Origin: Nocardia brasiliensis NBRC 14402
Lineage (GTDB): Bacteria; Actinomycetota; Actinomycetes; Mycobacteriales; Mycobacteriaceae
Direction: 5' to 3'
Length of the DNA stretch: 64,000 nt
Assembly (NCBI RefSeq): GCF_000308475.2
Contig: NZ_BAFT02000091.1
Location: 28,358-92,357 of the forward strand
Position numbers and translations under genes: made by a program. The stretch's first letter is position 1. Every line of letters begins with the position of its first letter. The notes beneath the pieces were generated by a model. The model searched no databases. It worked only from the letters and a program-made list of their open reading frames with translations, and was not told the origin of the DNA. Positions 1-8,743 of this stretch are shown one piece after another.

Positions 1-24
1 TGTTGGGCCAACGGAGGTACGACA

Positions 25-1386
25 GTGGGCGATCGGGTGCCGAAGGGCCGTCTCGCGCGCGGCAGCAAGCTCGGCCGCCTGGCCGCGGGCCAGGCCCTGC
101 GGGGCGTCGGCACCCGATTGTCCATGGTCGGGAAGCCCGAAGCCGCCCGGCAGGTACTCGCCGAACGATCGACACTGCAAGCGGCACAACAGCTCGTCAC
201 CGTGCTCGGCGGCCTGAAGGGCGCGGCGATGAAACTCGGGCAGATGCTCTCGGTGCTCGACGTCGATCTGCTGCCGGAATCGCATCGCGAGATGTTCCGG
301 GTCAAGCTCGCCGAATTGCGCGATCAGGCCCCCGCCGTGGCGTTTTCGACCATGCGCGCGGTGATCGAGGACGATCTCGGGCCGCTGGCACGGGTTTTCG
401 CCGATTTCGACGAAACCGCGATCGCCGCGGCCTCGATCGGCCAGGTGTACCGGGCCCGGTTGCACGACGGACGCGAGGTCGCGGTCAAGGTCAAATATCC
501 GGGAGTGGACGCCGCCGTCGAGGCGGACATGCGCAATCTGGCGATGTTCAGCAAGCTGTGGAAGTCCATGCTGCCCAGCGCCGCCGACGCCGAGGTGCTC
601 GACGAGATCGCGCGCAATATCGGCAGCGAACTCGACTACCTGCGCGAGGCGCGGACCCAGCACCGGGTGGCCACGCGCTACCGCGGACACCCGTTCGTCA
701 CGGTGCCCGACAGCGTCGAAGAGTTCTGCGGTCCACAGGTTTTGGTGACCGAGTACCTCGAAGGGCAGCCCTACCAAGAGATTCGGCGGCTGCCCACGGC
801 GGATCGGGACCGGATCGGCGAGCTGATCTATCGCTTCTACGTCGGATCCCTGTTCACCGATCTCGAATTCTGCGGCGACCCGCATCCCGGCAATATCCTG
901 CTCGCGGCCGACGGCAGGCTCGGTTTCGTGGATTTCGGCCTCTACCACCGGATGGATCCGGAGCACGTCGAGGTGGAACGTGCCTGTTTGCAGGCGGCCG
1001 GCGAATGCCGCGCCGACGATTTGTTCGACATGTGGGTCGCGCGCGGCATCCTCGATCCCGACTCCGGTGTGGACGCCGAGGAGGTACTCGATTACGTCTG
1101 GGCCGCCGCCGGTTGGCACCTGGTCGACGAGGAGATCACCATCACCCCCGAACTCGCCACGGGGGCTTTGATTCTCGCCGTCGACCCCAGGGCGGCCGAG
1201 TTCCGCGGCATGCGCAAACAGCGGCTGCCCGCCGAACACGTCTTCTCCCGCCGCGCCGATCTGTTCACCTTCGCCGCGCTGGGACAGCTGGAGACCACCA
1301 ACAATTGGCACCGAATCGCCCGCGAGTGGCTCTACGACGAACCGCCGGTCACCGAGATCGGACGAGTCGCTCGGCAGTTCCGCTGA
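25..1386 (+). CDS. ABC1/UbiB-family atypical kinase-like protein
   Basis: This 453-residue protein belongs to the ABC1 (AarF/UbiB/ADCK) family of atypical kinase-fold ATPases, which support isoprenoid-quinone or other lipid pathways in bacteria. The family KxGQ region is visible as KGAAMKLGQ at about residues 65-73. An Ala-rich nucleotide loop is AAASIGQVYRA near 140, the lysine lies in VAVKVKYPG (K155), the catalytic-loop equivalent is CGDPHPGNILL near 283-293, and the DFG equivalent is VDFG near 302. The GTG start at 25 is preceded by GGAGG at 13-17. It ends two bases short of the convergent acyl carrier protein gene. Family assignment is secure; the substrate is unknown, and a link to the neighbouring acyl cluster rests only on position. 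Confidence 0.88.
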   Translation: MGDRVPKGRLARGSKLGRLAAGQALRGVGTRLSMVGKPEAARQVLAERSTLQAAQQLVTVLGGLKGAAMKLGQMLSVLDVDLLPESHREMFRVKLAELRDQAPAVAFSTMRAVIEDDLGPLARVFADFDETAIAAASIGQVYRARLHDGREVAVKVKYPGVDAAVEADMRNLAMFSKLWKSMLPSAADAEVLDEIARNIGSELDYLREARTQHRVATRYRGHPFVTVPDSVEEFCGPQVLVTEYLEGQPYQEIRRLPTADRDRIGELIYRFYVGSLFTDLEFCGDPHPGNILLAADGRLGFVDFGLYHRMDPEHVEVERACLQAAGECRADDLFDMWVARGILDPDSGVDAEEVLDYVWAAAGWHLVDEEITITPELATGALILAVDPRAAEFRGMRKQRLPAEHVFSRRADLFTFAALGQLETTNNWHRIAREWLYDEPPVTEIGRVARQFR

Positions 1387-1387
1387 C

Positions 1388-1648
1388 CTACTCGGCCGAT
1401 CCCGCCGCCGAACGCAGCGCCGCGTCGATGAGTTCGACCATATCGGCGATCGTCCAGCAGGAGAGCAACTCGCGCTCGGTCAGCCGGACGCCGAGGCGTT
1501 CTTCGATGGCGACGAGACCGATCGCGACCGCGACCGAGTCGACGCCGAGATCGCCGACCGCGATCTGCGTGGGCTCCTCCTGCGGCACCACCATCCCGAG
1601 GTCGGTCTCGACGATGTCGAGCAGCACGTGCAGGGTGGCCTCGGACAC
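1388..1648 (-). CDS. stand-alone acyl carrier protein
   Basis: This small acidic protein (86 residues) has the acyl carrier protein fold signature. The motif GVDSVAVAI places the 4-phosphopantetheine attachment serine at residue 38, and the surrounding helix 2 (VAVAIGLVAIEERLGV) fits the family. It would tether growing or finished acyl chains as thioesters. The nearby cluster encodes its own phosphopantetheinyl transferase (18073-18516), malonyl transferase and ketosynthases, so it is a plausible carrier for that pathway. A second carrier fused to a zinc ribbon lies at 11650-12309, giving the cluster two carriers. It is transcribed toward the ABC1-like gene and away from the flavin monooxygenase at 1811. 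Confidence 0.85.
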   Translation of the reverse strand: MSEATLHVLLDIVETDLGMVVPQEEPTQIAVGDLGVDSVAVAIGLVAIEERLGVRLTERELLSCWTIADMVELIDAALRSAAGSAE

Positions 1649-1772
1649 AGCTCCACCTTATCCAGCGGCCGGGCGGCGGTCGTGGATCGAATGATCCGGC
1701 CGCGCTCAACGAACGGCCCGGTGCGGTGCGGAGATCAACTGTCGGACGATGATCCGGCCCCCGCCGCGGAAA

Positions 1773-1804
1773 TAGACTCGGAGCGTGCACAAGGCACGAA
1801 AGGA
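1773..1804 (+). promoter_or_regulatory. candidate promoter and ribosome binding site of the flavin monooxygenase gene
   Basis: A TANNNT-type -10 hexamer, TAGACT at 1773-1778, is followed 20 bases later by GAAAGGA (1798-1804), a ribosome binding site that supports the ATG at 1811 over upstream in-frame codons. No convincing -35 box is visible. Inferred from pattern only. Confidence 0.35.
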
Positions 1805-1810
1805 CCGGCC

Positions 1811-2926
1811 ATGACGCCGCGCATCCTGGTGGTGGGCGGCGGTATCGCGGGCCTGACCCTGGCCGCGGCGTTGCGGCGCAACGACATCGAGCCCATGGTC
1901 GTCGAACGGGTCGCCCGATACGGGGATGTCGGATACGTGATCACGCTGTGGCCGATGGGCCGCGCGGTGGTACGGCACCTCGATCTCGGCGACCGGTTCG
2001 ACACGCTGACCGTGCCGATCAACACCTACGCCACCCACGTCGACGGCGGCAAACCGCTGCGCACGTTCGACTTCGGCGGTCGACTCGGCGCCGGTGTGCC
2101 CCGGGCGCTGCGGCGCGCCGAACTCATCGAACTGCTCGGATCCTACGGGGGCGGTACCCCGGTACAGATGGCGCGCACCGTCACCGGTCTCGAGCAGGAC
2201 GAACGAATCGTGCTGGCGCGCTTCGACGATGGCACGACGGCCGAATTCGATGTGGTGGTCGGTGCCGACGGCATCGATTCGGCGGTACGCGGGTTGGTCG
2301 CGGGCCCCGTGCGCATGCGCCGCAGCGGCCTGCGGCTGTGGACCTGGTGGACGCCGGGTCACGCGGTGGCGGCCGACGAATCGCACGAATTCTGGGGAGT
2401 CGGACGGTATTTCGGCTACAACCCCACCACCGGATCGGTAGGCTGTGCCGCCGCGCTGCCGGCCGCGGGCGCGCCCGCCACTCCGGCCCGGCTGCGCGAT
2501 CGACTGGCCGGGGTGGCCGGGCCGATGGAGTGGATGATCGACGCGCTCGACGCCGTCGATCGCGTCGGCTGCTTCGACCTGGACGATCTTCGGTTGCCGC
2601 GGTGGCGGTTCGGACGCGTGGTGTTGCTCGGCGACGCGGGCGCGGCGTTTCTGCCGACAGCGGGGGTCGGGGCGTCGATGGCAATGGAATCTGCGCTGGT
2701 GCTCGCCGAGGAACTGTCGAAGGTGGACGCCGCCCAGGCCCCCGAGGCGTTGCGGCGATACGTACAGCGCCGCCGGGCCAGGGTCGACGCGGTGCAGAAC
2801 CGTTCACGCTGGTTGATCCCGGTGATGCAGCGGCGCACCAGGTTCGGCAGCGCGCTGCGCAACGCCATGCTGCGGGCACTGCCGCAACGAATGGTGATCT
2901 CCGAGATCACCCGCTGGAATCCGTAG
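1811..2926 (+). CDS. FAD-dependent (group A) aromatic-type monooxygenase
   Basis: The 371-residue protein is a class A flavoprotein monooxygenase of the PHBH fold. The N-terminal FAD-binding GxGxxG is VVGGGIAGL near residues 7-15. The DG motif is VVGADGIDS in the middle, and the GD motif (VVLLGDAGAAFLPTAG) lies toward the C-terminus. Such enzymes hydroxylate, epoxidise or oxidatively decarboxylate using NAD(P)H and O2. The ATG at 1811 starts directly with the Rossmann strand and has a good ribosome binding site, so longer in-frame starts are unlikely. It is a clear paralogue of the enzyme at 7622-8743: both share ITLWP and the same GD-loop spacing. It is transcribed alone, convergent with the acyltransferase at 2938. 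The substrate is unknown; a tailoring step on the cluster product is inferred. Confidence 0.85.
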   Translation: MTPRILVVGGGIAGLTLAAALRRNDIEPMVVERVARYGDVGYVITLWPMGRAVVRHLDLGDRFDTLTVPINTYATHVDGGKPLRTFDFGGRLGAGVPRALRRAELIELLGSYGGGTPVQMARTVTGLEQDERIVLARFDDGTTAEFDVVVGADGIDSAVRGLVAGPVRMRRSGLRLWTWWTPGHAVAADESHEFWGVGRYFGYNPTTGSVGCAAALPAAGAPATPARLRDRLAGVAGPMEWMIDALDAVDRVGCFDLDDLRLPRWRFGRVVLLGDAGAAFLPTAGVGASMAMESALVLAEELSKVDAAQAPEALRRYVQRRRARVDAVQNRSRWLIPVMQRRTRFGSALRNAMLRALPQRMVISEITRWNP

Positions 2927-2937
2927 CCCGCACCGCG

Positions 2938-4182
2938 CTACACCGAGCTCAGCACCAGCGCGCGCAGACGTTCGGCGAAATCCCCAACGGCACAGGGCAA
3001 TACCTTCGGGTCGGCGACCACGCCGACGGTCAGCCGGTCACGCAGGATCAACGCGGTCACCATCAATTCGTCGGCCATCAGCGGCGAGAACGGCACCGTC
3101 GCATCGACGCTGTGCCCGAATATGGTGCGCCGCATCGCGAATCCGGGGGTGACGCTGACGCTGAGCCGGCAGGTGTCACGCACCATCCGTGCCATCAACC
3201 GGGTCTGCGCCCGCCACGGCAGGTATTGCAGATCCGCCCCGGCCGAGGCCAGCGCGCGGCCCTGGTCCACCGGGTCGATGGCGGCCAACCGCTCCCGCAC
3301 CACCCTGACCTGATCCGTAATCCCCGGTCCCGGCGGATCGACCGCCAAGAACGCGGACACCGTGGCATTTCCGGTATGTCGCGCCGCCGCGTCGAGGGTG
3401 ACCGGCACCATGACCCGCAGCCCGTCGCGATCGGTTCCGGGGATCAGCTGCCGATAGGCCGCCGCGGCCGCCGCCAGCAGGTATTCGGTGCTCGACCCCC
3501 GCGCGTCCGCCGCGTGCTGCCGCAATGTCCGGATCGGGATCGAGAACTCGGCCACCTGCCGGGCGCAGTCCGCGGGCGGGAACGGCAGCACCCGGCCCGC
3601 TCGGCGCAGCGGACGCGCGGCGCGATACTGCCGGGGCACCTCGGTGCAGGTACGCCAGGTGAGTGCGCGCTTGAAGGGAAAACGTTGCGCGGTAACGAAT
3701 CTGTCGTAGTCGTGCGCGGTGGCGGTGTCGACGACCAAGGCCGCGAAGCCCGGTGCGGCCAGTCCATCGCTCAGACAGTGGTGCACGCGAAGCAGCACCG
3801 TCTGGCCGCCGCGGTCGGCCTCGTCGACCAGGGTGATGTCCCACGGCGGCACGCCGCGCGGCAGCGCGGTGGCCATGCGCTGCTCGATCAATCGGAGCAG
3901 ACCGCTGTGATCGGGCACCGCGGTGTGCCGCACCCGCACAGCCGGATCCACGGCCGCGGCGAAAGCCGGTCGGCGGCGCGGCCGCTCAGGCAGGCACAGC
4001 CCATACAGCGCGTGTGCCCCGGCGCGCGCGGCCACCCGAGCCCGCAGCCGGTCGACCGTGATCGGGGCGCCCGGCTCCAGCCGGAGCGCGAGCATCCAGT
4101 GCATCGGATGCCCGGCGCTGTCGAGACGTAGATGGACGCAATCCAATTCGGTCAACCGCAGTCCGGCCCGATCCCCCGTCAC
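2938..4182 (-). CDS. WS/DGAT-like (condensation-fold) acyltransferase
   Basis: The 414-residue protein resembles wax-ester synthase/diacylglycerol acyltransferases. It starts TELDCVHLRLDS, like the usual xxD..xL..xt opening, and carries HHCLSDG at about residues 134-140, matching the HHxxxDG catalytic motif. The C-terminal part (SPLMADELMVTALILRDRLT) also follows family pattern. These enzymes move acyl groups from CoA or a carrier onto alcohols or amines. The GTG start at 4182 overlaps the TGA of the malonyl-transferase gene as GTGA, so the two are translationally coupled. That coupling to an ACP-loading enzyme suggests it acts on a carrier-bound chain, perhaps releasing or esterifying the product; this is inference. 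Length is slightly shorter than typical WS/DGAT (about 450-480). Confidence 0.72.
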   Translation of the reverse strand: MTGDRAGLRLTELDCVHLRLDSAGHPMHWMLALRLEPGAPITVDRLRARVAARAGAHALYGLCLPERPRRRPAFAAAVDPAVRVRHTAVPDHSGLLRLIEQRMATALPRGVPPWDITLVDEADRGGQTVLLRVHHCLSDGLAAPGFAALVVDTATAHDYDRFVTAQRFPFKRALTWRTCTEVPRQYRAARPLRRAGRVLPFPPADCARQVAEFSIPIRTLRQHAADARGSSTEYLLAAAAAAYRQLIPGTDRDGLRVMVPVTLDAAARHTGNATVSAFLAVDPPGPGITDQVRVVRERLAAIDPVDQGRALASAGADLQYLPWRAQTRLMARMVRDTCRLSVSVTPGFAMRRTIFGHSVDATVPFSPLMADELMVTALILRDRLTVGVVADPKVLPCAVGDFAERLRALVLSSV

Positions 4183-5114
4183 GGCGCGAACTCCCCTGGG
4201 TAGCCGAAGTACCGCACCGTCGGCGCAGGGTCGCCGCGGCCGATGGATTTCGCCAGTATCCGGCTCGGCCCCACCTCCACCAGTCGCGTACAACCCAGGC
4301 GCGTCAGCGTCGCGAGCACGGCAGTCCACCGCACCGGCGCGGTCAGCTGCCGTTCGGCCAGCGCCCGCCAGCGCGCGGCGGTGTACAGCCCGGCATCGAC
4401 GTTCGCGACGACCGCCACATCGGTCCGCTCGAACTCCGCCGCCGCCAAGGCCCGCCGCAGCAGCGGTACCGCGGGCCGCATGAGCGGGGTGTGGAACGCA
4501 CCGCCGACCGGTATCCGCACCACTTTCAGCCGCGCCAGCTTCGCGTCCTGGGTCACCGCGTCGACGCCCTCGACGGTGCCCGACACCACGACCTGGCGCG
4601 GCCCGTTCAGGTTGGCCACCCAGACCCGCGCGCCACCGGCGCGCGCCGCGGCGGCGAACGCCTCGACCACCTCGCTGCTTGCACCGAGGATCGCGGCCAT
4701 CGTGCCGGGCCACCGCAGCGTCGCGGAGCGCATCGCCGCACCTCGCGCGGCCACGAGTTTCGCACCGGTTTCGGGTGTCAGTGCTCCCGCCGCCACCAGT
4801 GCGGTGTACTCCCCCAGGCTGTGTCCGGCGCAGGCGTGTATCGGGCCGATCGAGCGACGCTCGGTCAGGTAATCCAGCGCCAGCAACGACATGGTGAAGA
4901 TCGCCAGTTGTGCGGAATCCGCTCGGCGCAACTCCGATTCGCCGGTGCGCAGGAGCAACTCGGCGATATCGCGCCCCGTCCAGCCGGAGACCTCGTCGAC
5001 GATCCGCCACTGCGCGGTGTCGCGCCATCGCTCGCCCATCGTCGGACGTTGCGCACCCTGGCCGGGAAAGATCAGGGCACATCGCGGCGGCCCGGCGGTC
5101 CGTGAATCGAGCAC
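4179..5114 (-). CDS. malonyl-CoA:ACP transacylase (FabD-like)
   Basis: The 311-residue protein loads malonyl units from CoA onto acyl carrier proteins. It begins with the strand CALIFPGQGAQ, has the nucleophile elbow GHSLGEYTAL (Ser99), the carboxylate-binding Arg in VAARGAAMRS (R124) and the catalytic His in GGAFHTP (H208). Its length is that of a stand-alone FabD. The GTG at 5114 was chosen because it sits just ahead of the conserved N-terminal strand; longer in-frame versions add a low-complexity Arg-rich tail. It is translationally coupled to the acyltransferase at 2938 and transcribed divergently from the AfsA-like gene. A dedicated malonyl transferase next to two ketosynthase pairs points to a pathway-specific loading enzyme rather than the housekeeping one. 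Confidence 0.9.
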   Translation of the reverse strand: MLDSRTAGPPRCALIFPGQGAQRPTMGERWRDTAQWRIVDEVSGWTGRDIAELLLRTGESELRRADSAQLAIFTMSLLALDYLTERRSIGPIHACAGHSLGEYTALVAAGALTPETGAKLVAARGAAMRSATLRWPGTMAAILGASSEVVEAFAAAARAGGARVWVANLNGPRQVVVSGTVEGVDAVTQDAKLARLKVVRIPVGGAFHTPLMRPAVPLLRRALAAAEFERTDVAVVANVDAGLYTAARWRALAERQLTAPVRWTAVLATLTRLGCTRLVEVGPSRILAKSIGRGDPAPTVRYFGYPGEFAP

Positions 5115-5278
5115 GGGACGAGCGTAACGCCCACTGCGGCACCGGTATTCGGTCAGACGTTGAGCGCGGTTCACCGAACGCACGATGATTCGCGCCGGTC
5201 GACGTCGATACGCTCCCGGTAGCCGGGCCCCGCAGCCGCTCGCCGCGGTACCGGCCCGCTCCTCGACGAGAGGCAACC

Positions 5279-6295
5279 GTGGACACGACCGCAACAACGA
5301 CTCGTCCTTCGTCCGATGGCAGCCGAAACGCACTGTCGGAGTTACGCTTCGAGCAGACCGTGCCGCGCTCGACGGTGCACCGCAGCGCCGTCAACGAGGT
5401 GTTCCTCACCGACGCCGCGGTGCTCGGCAAGCGCGAATGGGCGGTGGCCGCGATGCTGCCGCGCAGCCACGTGCTGTTCAACGACGGCGGCAATCCGGAC
5501 TACCTGGATCCGATCGCGATCATGGAGGTCACCCGCCAGGTGACCGAGTACGTGGCGCACGCGTTCGTCCAGGTGCCGGACAATCAGTTCCTGGTCTTCC
5601 GCGATATGCGGATCGAGGTCTTCGCCCCCGAGTTCCTGCGTGCCGGGCCCGCGCCCGCGCGGGTGGTGACCATCGTCAACGCTCGTACCTCCGAGCGGCT
5701 CGCGCAGCATCCCGTGACGCTCATCGTCGACGGCAACGAGTGCGCCAGAGCCGGCGGCCGGTGGCTGCCGCTACCCCAGCACTACTACGACTACATCCGG
5801 GAGAAGGCCCGCAAGAAGACGCTCGCGCGCGGGCCCGAACCCGCGGACCCCGTCGACCCCGCAGCGCTGCTCGCACCGCAGCGGGTCGGCCGGGAGCACC
5901 CGAAGAACGTCCTGCTCGCGCATGGCGTGACGACCATCGCAGGCGGCATGTCCTTCCGGCTGGTCTTCGATCCGGCGCACCCGTTCTTCTTCGACCATCC
6001 GATGGACCACGTGCCCGGCATGTTGCTGCTGGAGGCCGCCCGCCAGGCGGGTCTGGCGACCTTGGCCGAGCACCGAGGCGTGCCACCGCAGCGCTGTCTT
6101 CTCGTCGGGTGCGACGTCGACTTCGGCAACTTCTGCGAGCCCGACCTGGTCACGCACTGCACGGCTGCGATCGACGAAACATATTCCGGCGCTGCCGGTT
6201 CCCCGCGGCGGCGGGTGCGCGTCGGCTTCCAGCAGGCGGGCGCGGCGATCGGCGCCGTCACCCTCGACCTGCTCGACGAAACCGGTTCGGGCTGA
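5279..6295 (+). CDS. AfsA/ScbA-like A-factor biosynthesis hotdog protein
   Basis: This 338-residue protein has the duplicated AfsA hotdog architecture. The first repeat contains TVHRSAVNEVFLTD (about 32-45) and the second HPFFFDHPMDHVPGMLLLE (about 234-252). AfsA of Streptomyces condenses a beta-ketoacyl-ACP with dihydroxyacetone phosphate on the way to gamma-butyrolactone signals. Here it heads a 21-gene run and is preceded by GAGAGG, so the GTG at 5279 is supported. No TetR-type butyrolactone receptor is visible in the window. It may therefore make a signal or butenolide-type product from a cluster intermediate, or provide a condensation or release step for the product itself. Family certain; role inferred. 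Confidence 0.88.
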   Translation: MDTTATTTRPSSDGSRNALSELRFEQTVPRSTVHRSAVNEVFLTDAAVLGKREWAVAAMLPRSHVLFNDGGNPDYLDPIAIMEVTRQVTEYVAHAFVQVPDNQFLVFRDMRIEVFAPEFLRAGPAPARVVTIVNARTSERLAQHPVTLIVDGNECARAGGRWLPLPQHYYDYIREKARKKTLARGPEPADPVDPAALLAPQRVGREHPKNVLLAHGVTTIAGGMSFRLVFDPAHPFFFDHPMDHVPGMLLLEAARQAGLATLAEHRGVPPQRCLLVGCDVDFGNFCEPDLVTHCTAAIDETYSGAAGSPRRRVRVGFQQAGAAIGAVTLDLLDETGSG

Positions 6296-6308
6296 AGGGG
6301 GTACGACC

Positions 6309-7625
6309 GTGACGACACCGGAACGAGTCGCGGTGGTGGGGTCCGGTGTCTCCGGGGTCTCCGCCGCGTTGACGCTGCGCCGGGCCGGCTGTGCGGTGGA
6401 GATCTTCGAACTGGCGGATCGGGTCGGCGGCCGCGTCGGCGCCGCCGAACTCGACGGACGCGCAGTGCTGCTGGGCGGCAAGAACATCGGGCGCCGCTAC
6501 ACCCGGCTGCGGGCGATGCTCGAGCTGCTGGGCGGGACCGGATACGAGCCGTTCGGCATCAACACCGCTCGCCTCGTGGCGGGCAAGCTGGTCCCCCTCG
6601 ACAGCGCGCACCGGACCGAGACCTTGCGCGCCATCGCGCGCATGTGCGATTGGCGCGACCTGGGCAAGCTCGACGGGCTCGCCAGGAAAGTCCGCGCGAC
6701 GGAGTCGGCGCGCTTCCTCGGCTCCGAGCTCGCCGCGAAGCTGGCACGCCGGGACGATCGGCCGCTGTCGGCACATTTCGGCCGCGATACCACCGCCAAC
6801 TTCCTCCGGCCGATCACCGTGCGGATGAACGGCGCCGAGCCCGAGGAAAGCTACCTCGGCACTTTCGGCGTCAACATGGGCATGCTGCTCGACCGCTTCG
6901 ACCAGCCGACCACCGGCCTTGCCACACTGCTGGCCCGTGTCGAGGCGTGCGCGGAGATCCGCTACCGCACCACGGTCACCCGCATCACGCGGTCCGAGAA
7001 CCGGATATACGTCGAGGCGATCGATGCCCGCGGTCGGTCCAGCCGGACCCGGTATGACGCCGTCGTCGTGTGCACGCCCGCCTACGCGGCGGCGCCGTTG
7101 CTGGCCGAGCTCTCGGAAACGGCTGCGGGGCTGCTGCGGTCGGTCCGATACTGCCCGGCCACGGTCGCGGTGGTGAGTTATGCGCACGACGTCTTCGCCG
7201 CCGATGTGCGCGCCCTCGCACTGGACGACCAGCCGTGCAGCAACGTCGGCAGCTACGGCACAACGACGAGAAACCTTGTCCGGTACACCTTCTCCGGTAA
7301 GCACGGCCGCCTGAGCGAACCCACCGAGGCCGACGTGCTCGAGCTGGTCACCGAGACCGAACAGCGCCTGCGCGCCCACCTCGGCACGTCGCCGCAGCCC
7401 AGAACCGCGGCGGCCATCCGGCATTGGCCGCGCGCGTACTGTGCCTACCTGCCGCACTACGACACCTTCCTGACCGCCCTCGCCGCCGCGCTCGCACCGC
7501 TGCCCGGCATCGCCCTGGCCGGTGACTATCTGCTCGGCACCTCGCTCGAGGCCTGCTGCCGCTCCGGCGAAAGCGCGGCCGCGGCACTGCTTCCGGCACC
7601 GCTGCCGCAGGGAGCGGACAGGTGA
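6309..7625 (+). CDS. FAD-dependent amine oxidase/protoporphyrinogen oxidase-like oxidoreductase
   Basis: The 438-residue flavoprotein starts with a classic dinucleotide fold, VAVVGSGVSGVSAALTLRRAG, followed by IFELADRVGGRVG, the amine-oxidase/phytoene-desaturase style ERxxRxGGR region. The C-terminal half ends with GIALAGDYLLGTSLEACCRSG, the second FAD contact in this superfamily. Such enzymes desaturate or oxidise C-N or C-C bonds. The GTG at 6309 follows a GAAGGGGG ribosome binding site. Its end overlaps the next monooxygenase by four bases (GTGA). In this setting it may introduce unsaturation or oxidise an amine or alcohol on the acyl product; the actual substrate cannot be told from sequence. 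Confidence 0.78.
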   Translation: MTTPERVAVVGSGVSGVSAALTLRRAGCAVEIFELADRVGGRVGAAELDGRAVLLGGKNIGRRYTRLRAMLELLGGTGYEPFGINTARLVAGKLVPLDSAHRTETLRAIARMCDWRDLGKLDGLARKVRATESARFLGSELAAKLARRDDRPLSAHFGRDTTANFLRPITVRMNGAEPEESYLGTFGVNMGMLLDRFDQPTTGLATLLARVEACAEIRYRTTVTRITRSENRIYVEAIDARGRSSRTRYDAVVVCTPAYAAAPLLAELSETAAGLLRSVRYCPATVAVVSYAHDVFAADVRALALDDQPCSNVGSYGTTTRNLVRYTFSGKHGRLSEPTEADVLELVTETEQRLRAHLGTSPQPRTAAAIRHWPRAYCAYLPHYDTFLTALAAALAPLPGIALAGDYLLGTSLEACCRSGESAAAALLPAPLPQGADR

Positions 7626-8743
7626 GAATACTGATCGTCGGCGGCGGTATCGCCGGGCTGACCCTGGCCGCGCGGCTGCGCCAGCGCGGCGTGCGCCCCA
7701 CCGTGATCGACACGATCAGCAGTTACAGTCATCACGGTTCCGCGATCACCCTGTGGCCGGCGGGCAGCCGGGTGCTGCGTGACCTCGGCCTGTGGAACTC
7801 GTTCATCCACACCAGCGCGCCACTGCGGCGCTATGTCGTGCACGATCGTGACGGCGCCGTGCTGCGTACCTTCGATCTCGAACGATTGGGCGCGCGAACG
7901 GGTTTGCCGCGAGCCACCCCGCGCGCCGAGTTGCTCGCCATCCTCGAATCCGCCAACGGTGGCACGCCGGTCGACCTGGAGACCGAGGTCGCCAGGATGC
8001 GCCAGATCGGTTCGACCGTGCGGGTGCGCTTCGCAGACGGGCGCGAAGGCGATTTCGACCTCGTCGTCGGTGCCGACGGCATCCGCTCGCGCACCAGGCA
8101 GCAGGCGCGGTTGCACACCGCCGAACGCCACTTCGGCTGGCGCATCTGGTGCTGGTGGGCCCGCCGCGGCAGCACGCCGCCGGGCGAGCTGCACGAGACG
8201 TGGGGCCTGCGACGCATCGTGGCGGCGTACCCGACCCAGGACCGAGTGGCCTGTTTCGTGGCGATCTCAGGCGCGTTCGACGGTACGGCCCCGCATCAGT
8301 GGCCGCCGAGCGACCGCCGCCGCATCGACGACTGCGTGATCCTGCGCACGCTGCGCGACGCCGACCGGGTCGAATGCCTGGACCTGATGGAAGTCACTGT
8401 CCCTCAATGGGTTCGGGGACGCGTCGTGCTACTCGGGGACGCCGCGGCCGGGCTGGTGCCGACCACCGGTATCGGCGCGTCCCTGGCGATGGAATCGGCG
8501 GCGGTACTCGACGACGAACTGGTGCGCGTCGACGCCGCGCACATCGATATCGCGCTCACCAGGTTCGCACGCCGCCGTATGCCCCGGGTGGACGCGGAGC
8601 AGCACCGCGCCAGGGTGGTCGGCGACGTCATGATGCTCGAATCCCCTGTCGCCCGGCACTTCCGGGACCTCGGATTGCGCTACTTCCCGACGCCCGTACT
8701 GTGCCGCGAACTCGACCGCTGGAACCGAGGGAGAACACCATGA
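7622..8743 (+). CDS. FAD-dependent (group A) monooxygenase, paralogue of 1811-2926
   Basis: The 373-residue protein carries the GxGxxG FAD motif at its extreme N-terminus (LIVGGGIAGLTLAARLR), the DG motif (VVGADGIRSRTR) and a GD motif (VVLLGDAAAGLVPTTG). It overlaps the upstream oxidoreductase (GTGA) and the downstream SRPBCC gene (ATGA), so all three should be translated in concert. It shares ITLWP, the CPW-like tryptophan cluster and the helix after the GD motif with the enzyme at 1811, suggesting duplication within the cluster. A hydroxylation, epoxidation or oxidative cleavage of the pathway product is likely; the exact reaction is unknown. Confidence 0.85.
   Translation: MRILIVGGGIAGLTLAARLRQRGVRPTVIDTISSYSHHGSAITLWPAGSRVLRDLGLWNSFIHTSAPLRRYVVHDRDGAVLRTFDLERLGARTGLPRATPRAELLAILESANGGTPVDLETEVARMRQIGSTVRVRFADGREGDFDLVVGADGIRSRTRQQARLHTAERHFGWRIWCWWARRGSTPPGELHETWGLRRIVAAYPTQDRVACFVAISGAFDGTAPHQWPPSDRRRIDDCVILRTLRDADRVECLDLMEVTVPQWVRGRVVLLGDAAAGLVPTTGIGASLAMESAAVLDDELVRVDAAHIDIALTRFARRRMPRVDAEQHRARVVGDVMMLESPVARHFRDLGLRYFPTPVLCRELDRWNRGRTP

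Noticed and set aside
5148..5178. TTCGGT/ACCGAA arms as a butyrolactone-receptor operator upstream of the AfsA-like gene
   Set aside because: Six-base arms are too short and do not resemble known ARE sites; chance is likely.
2938..5493. One 851-codon fusion of acyltransferase and upstream sequence
   Set aside because: The upper part is out of frame with, and antisense-like to, the malonyl transferase reading; the real genes use two frames with a GTGA overlap at 4179-4182.
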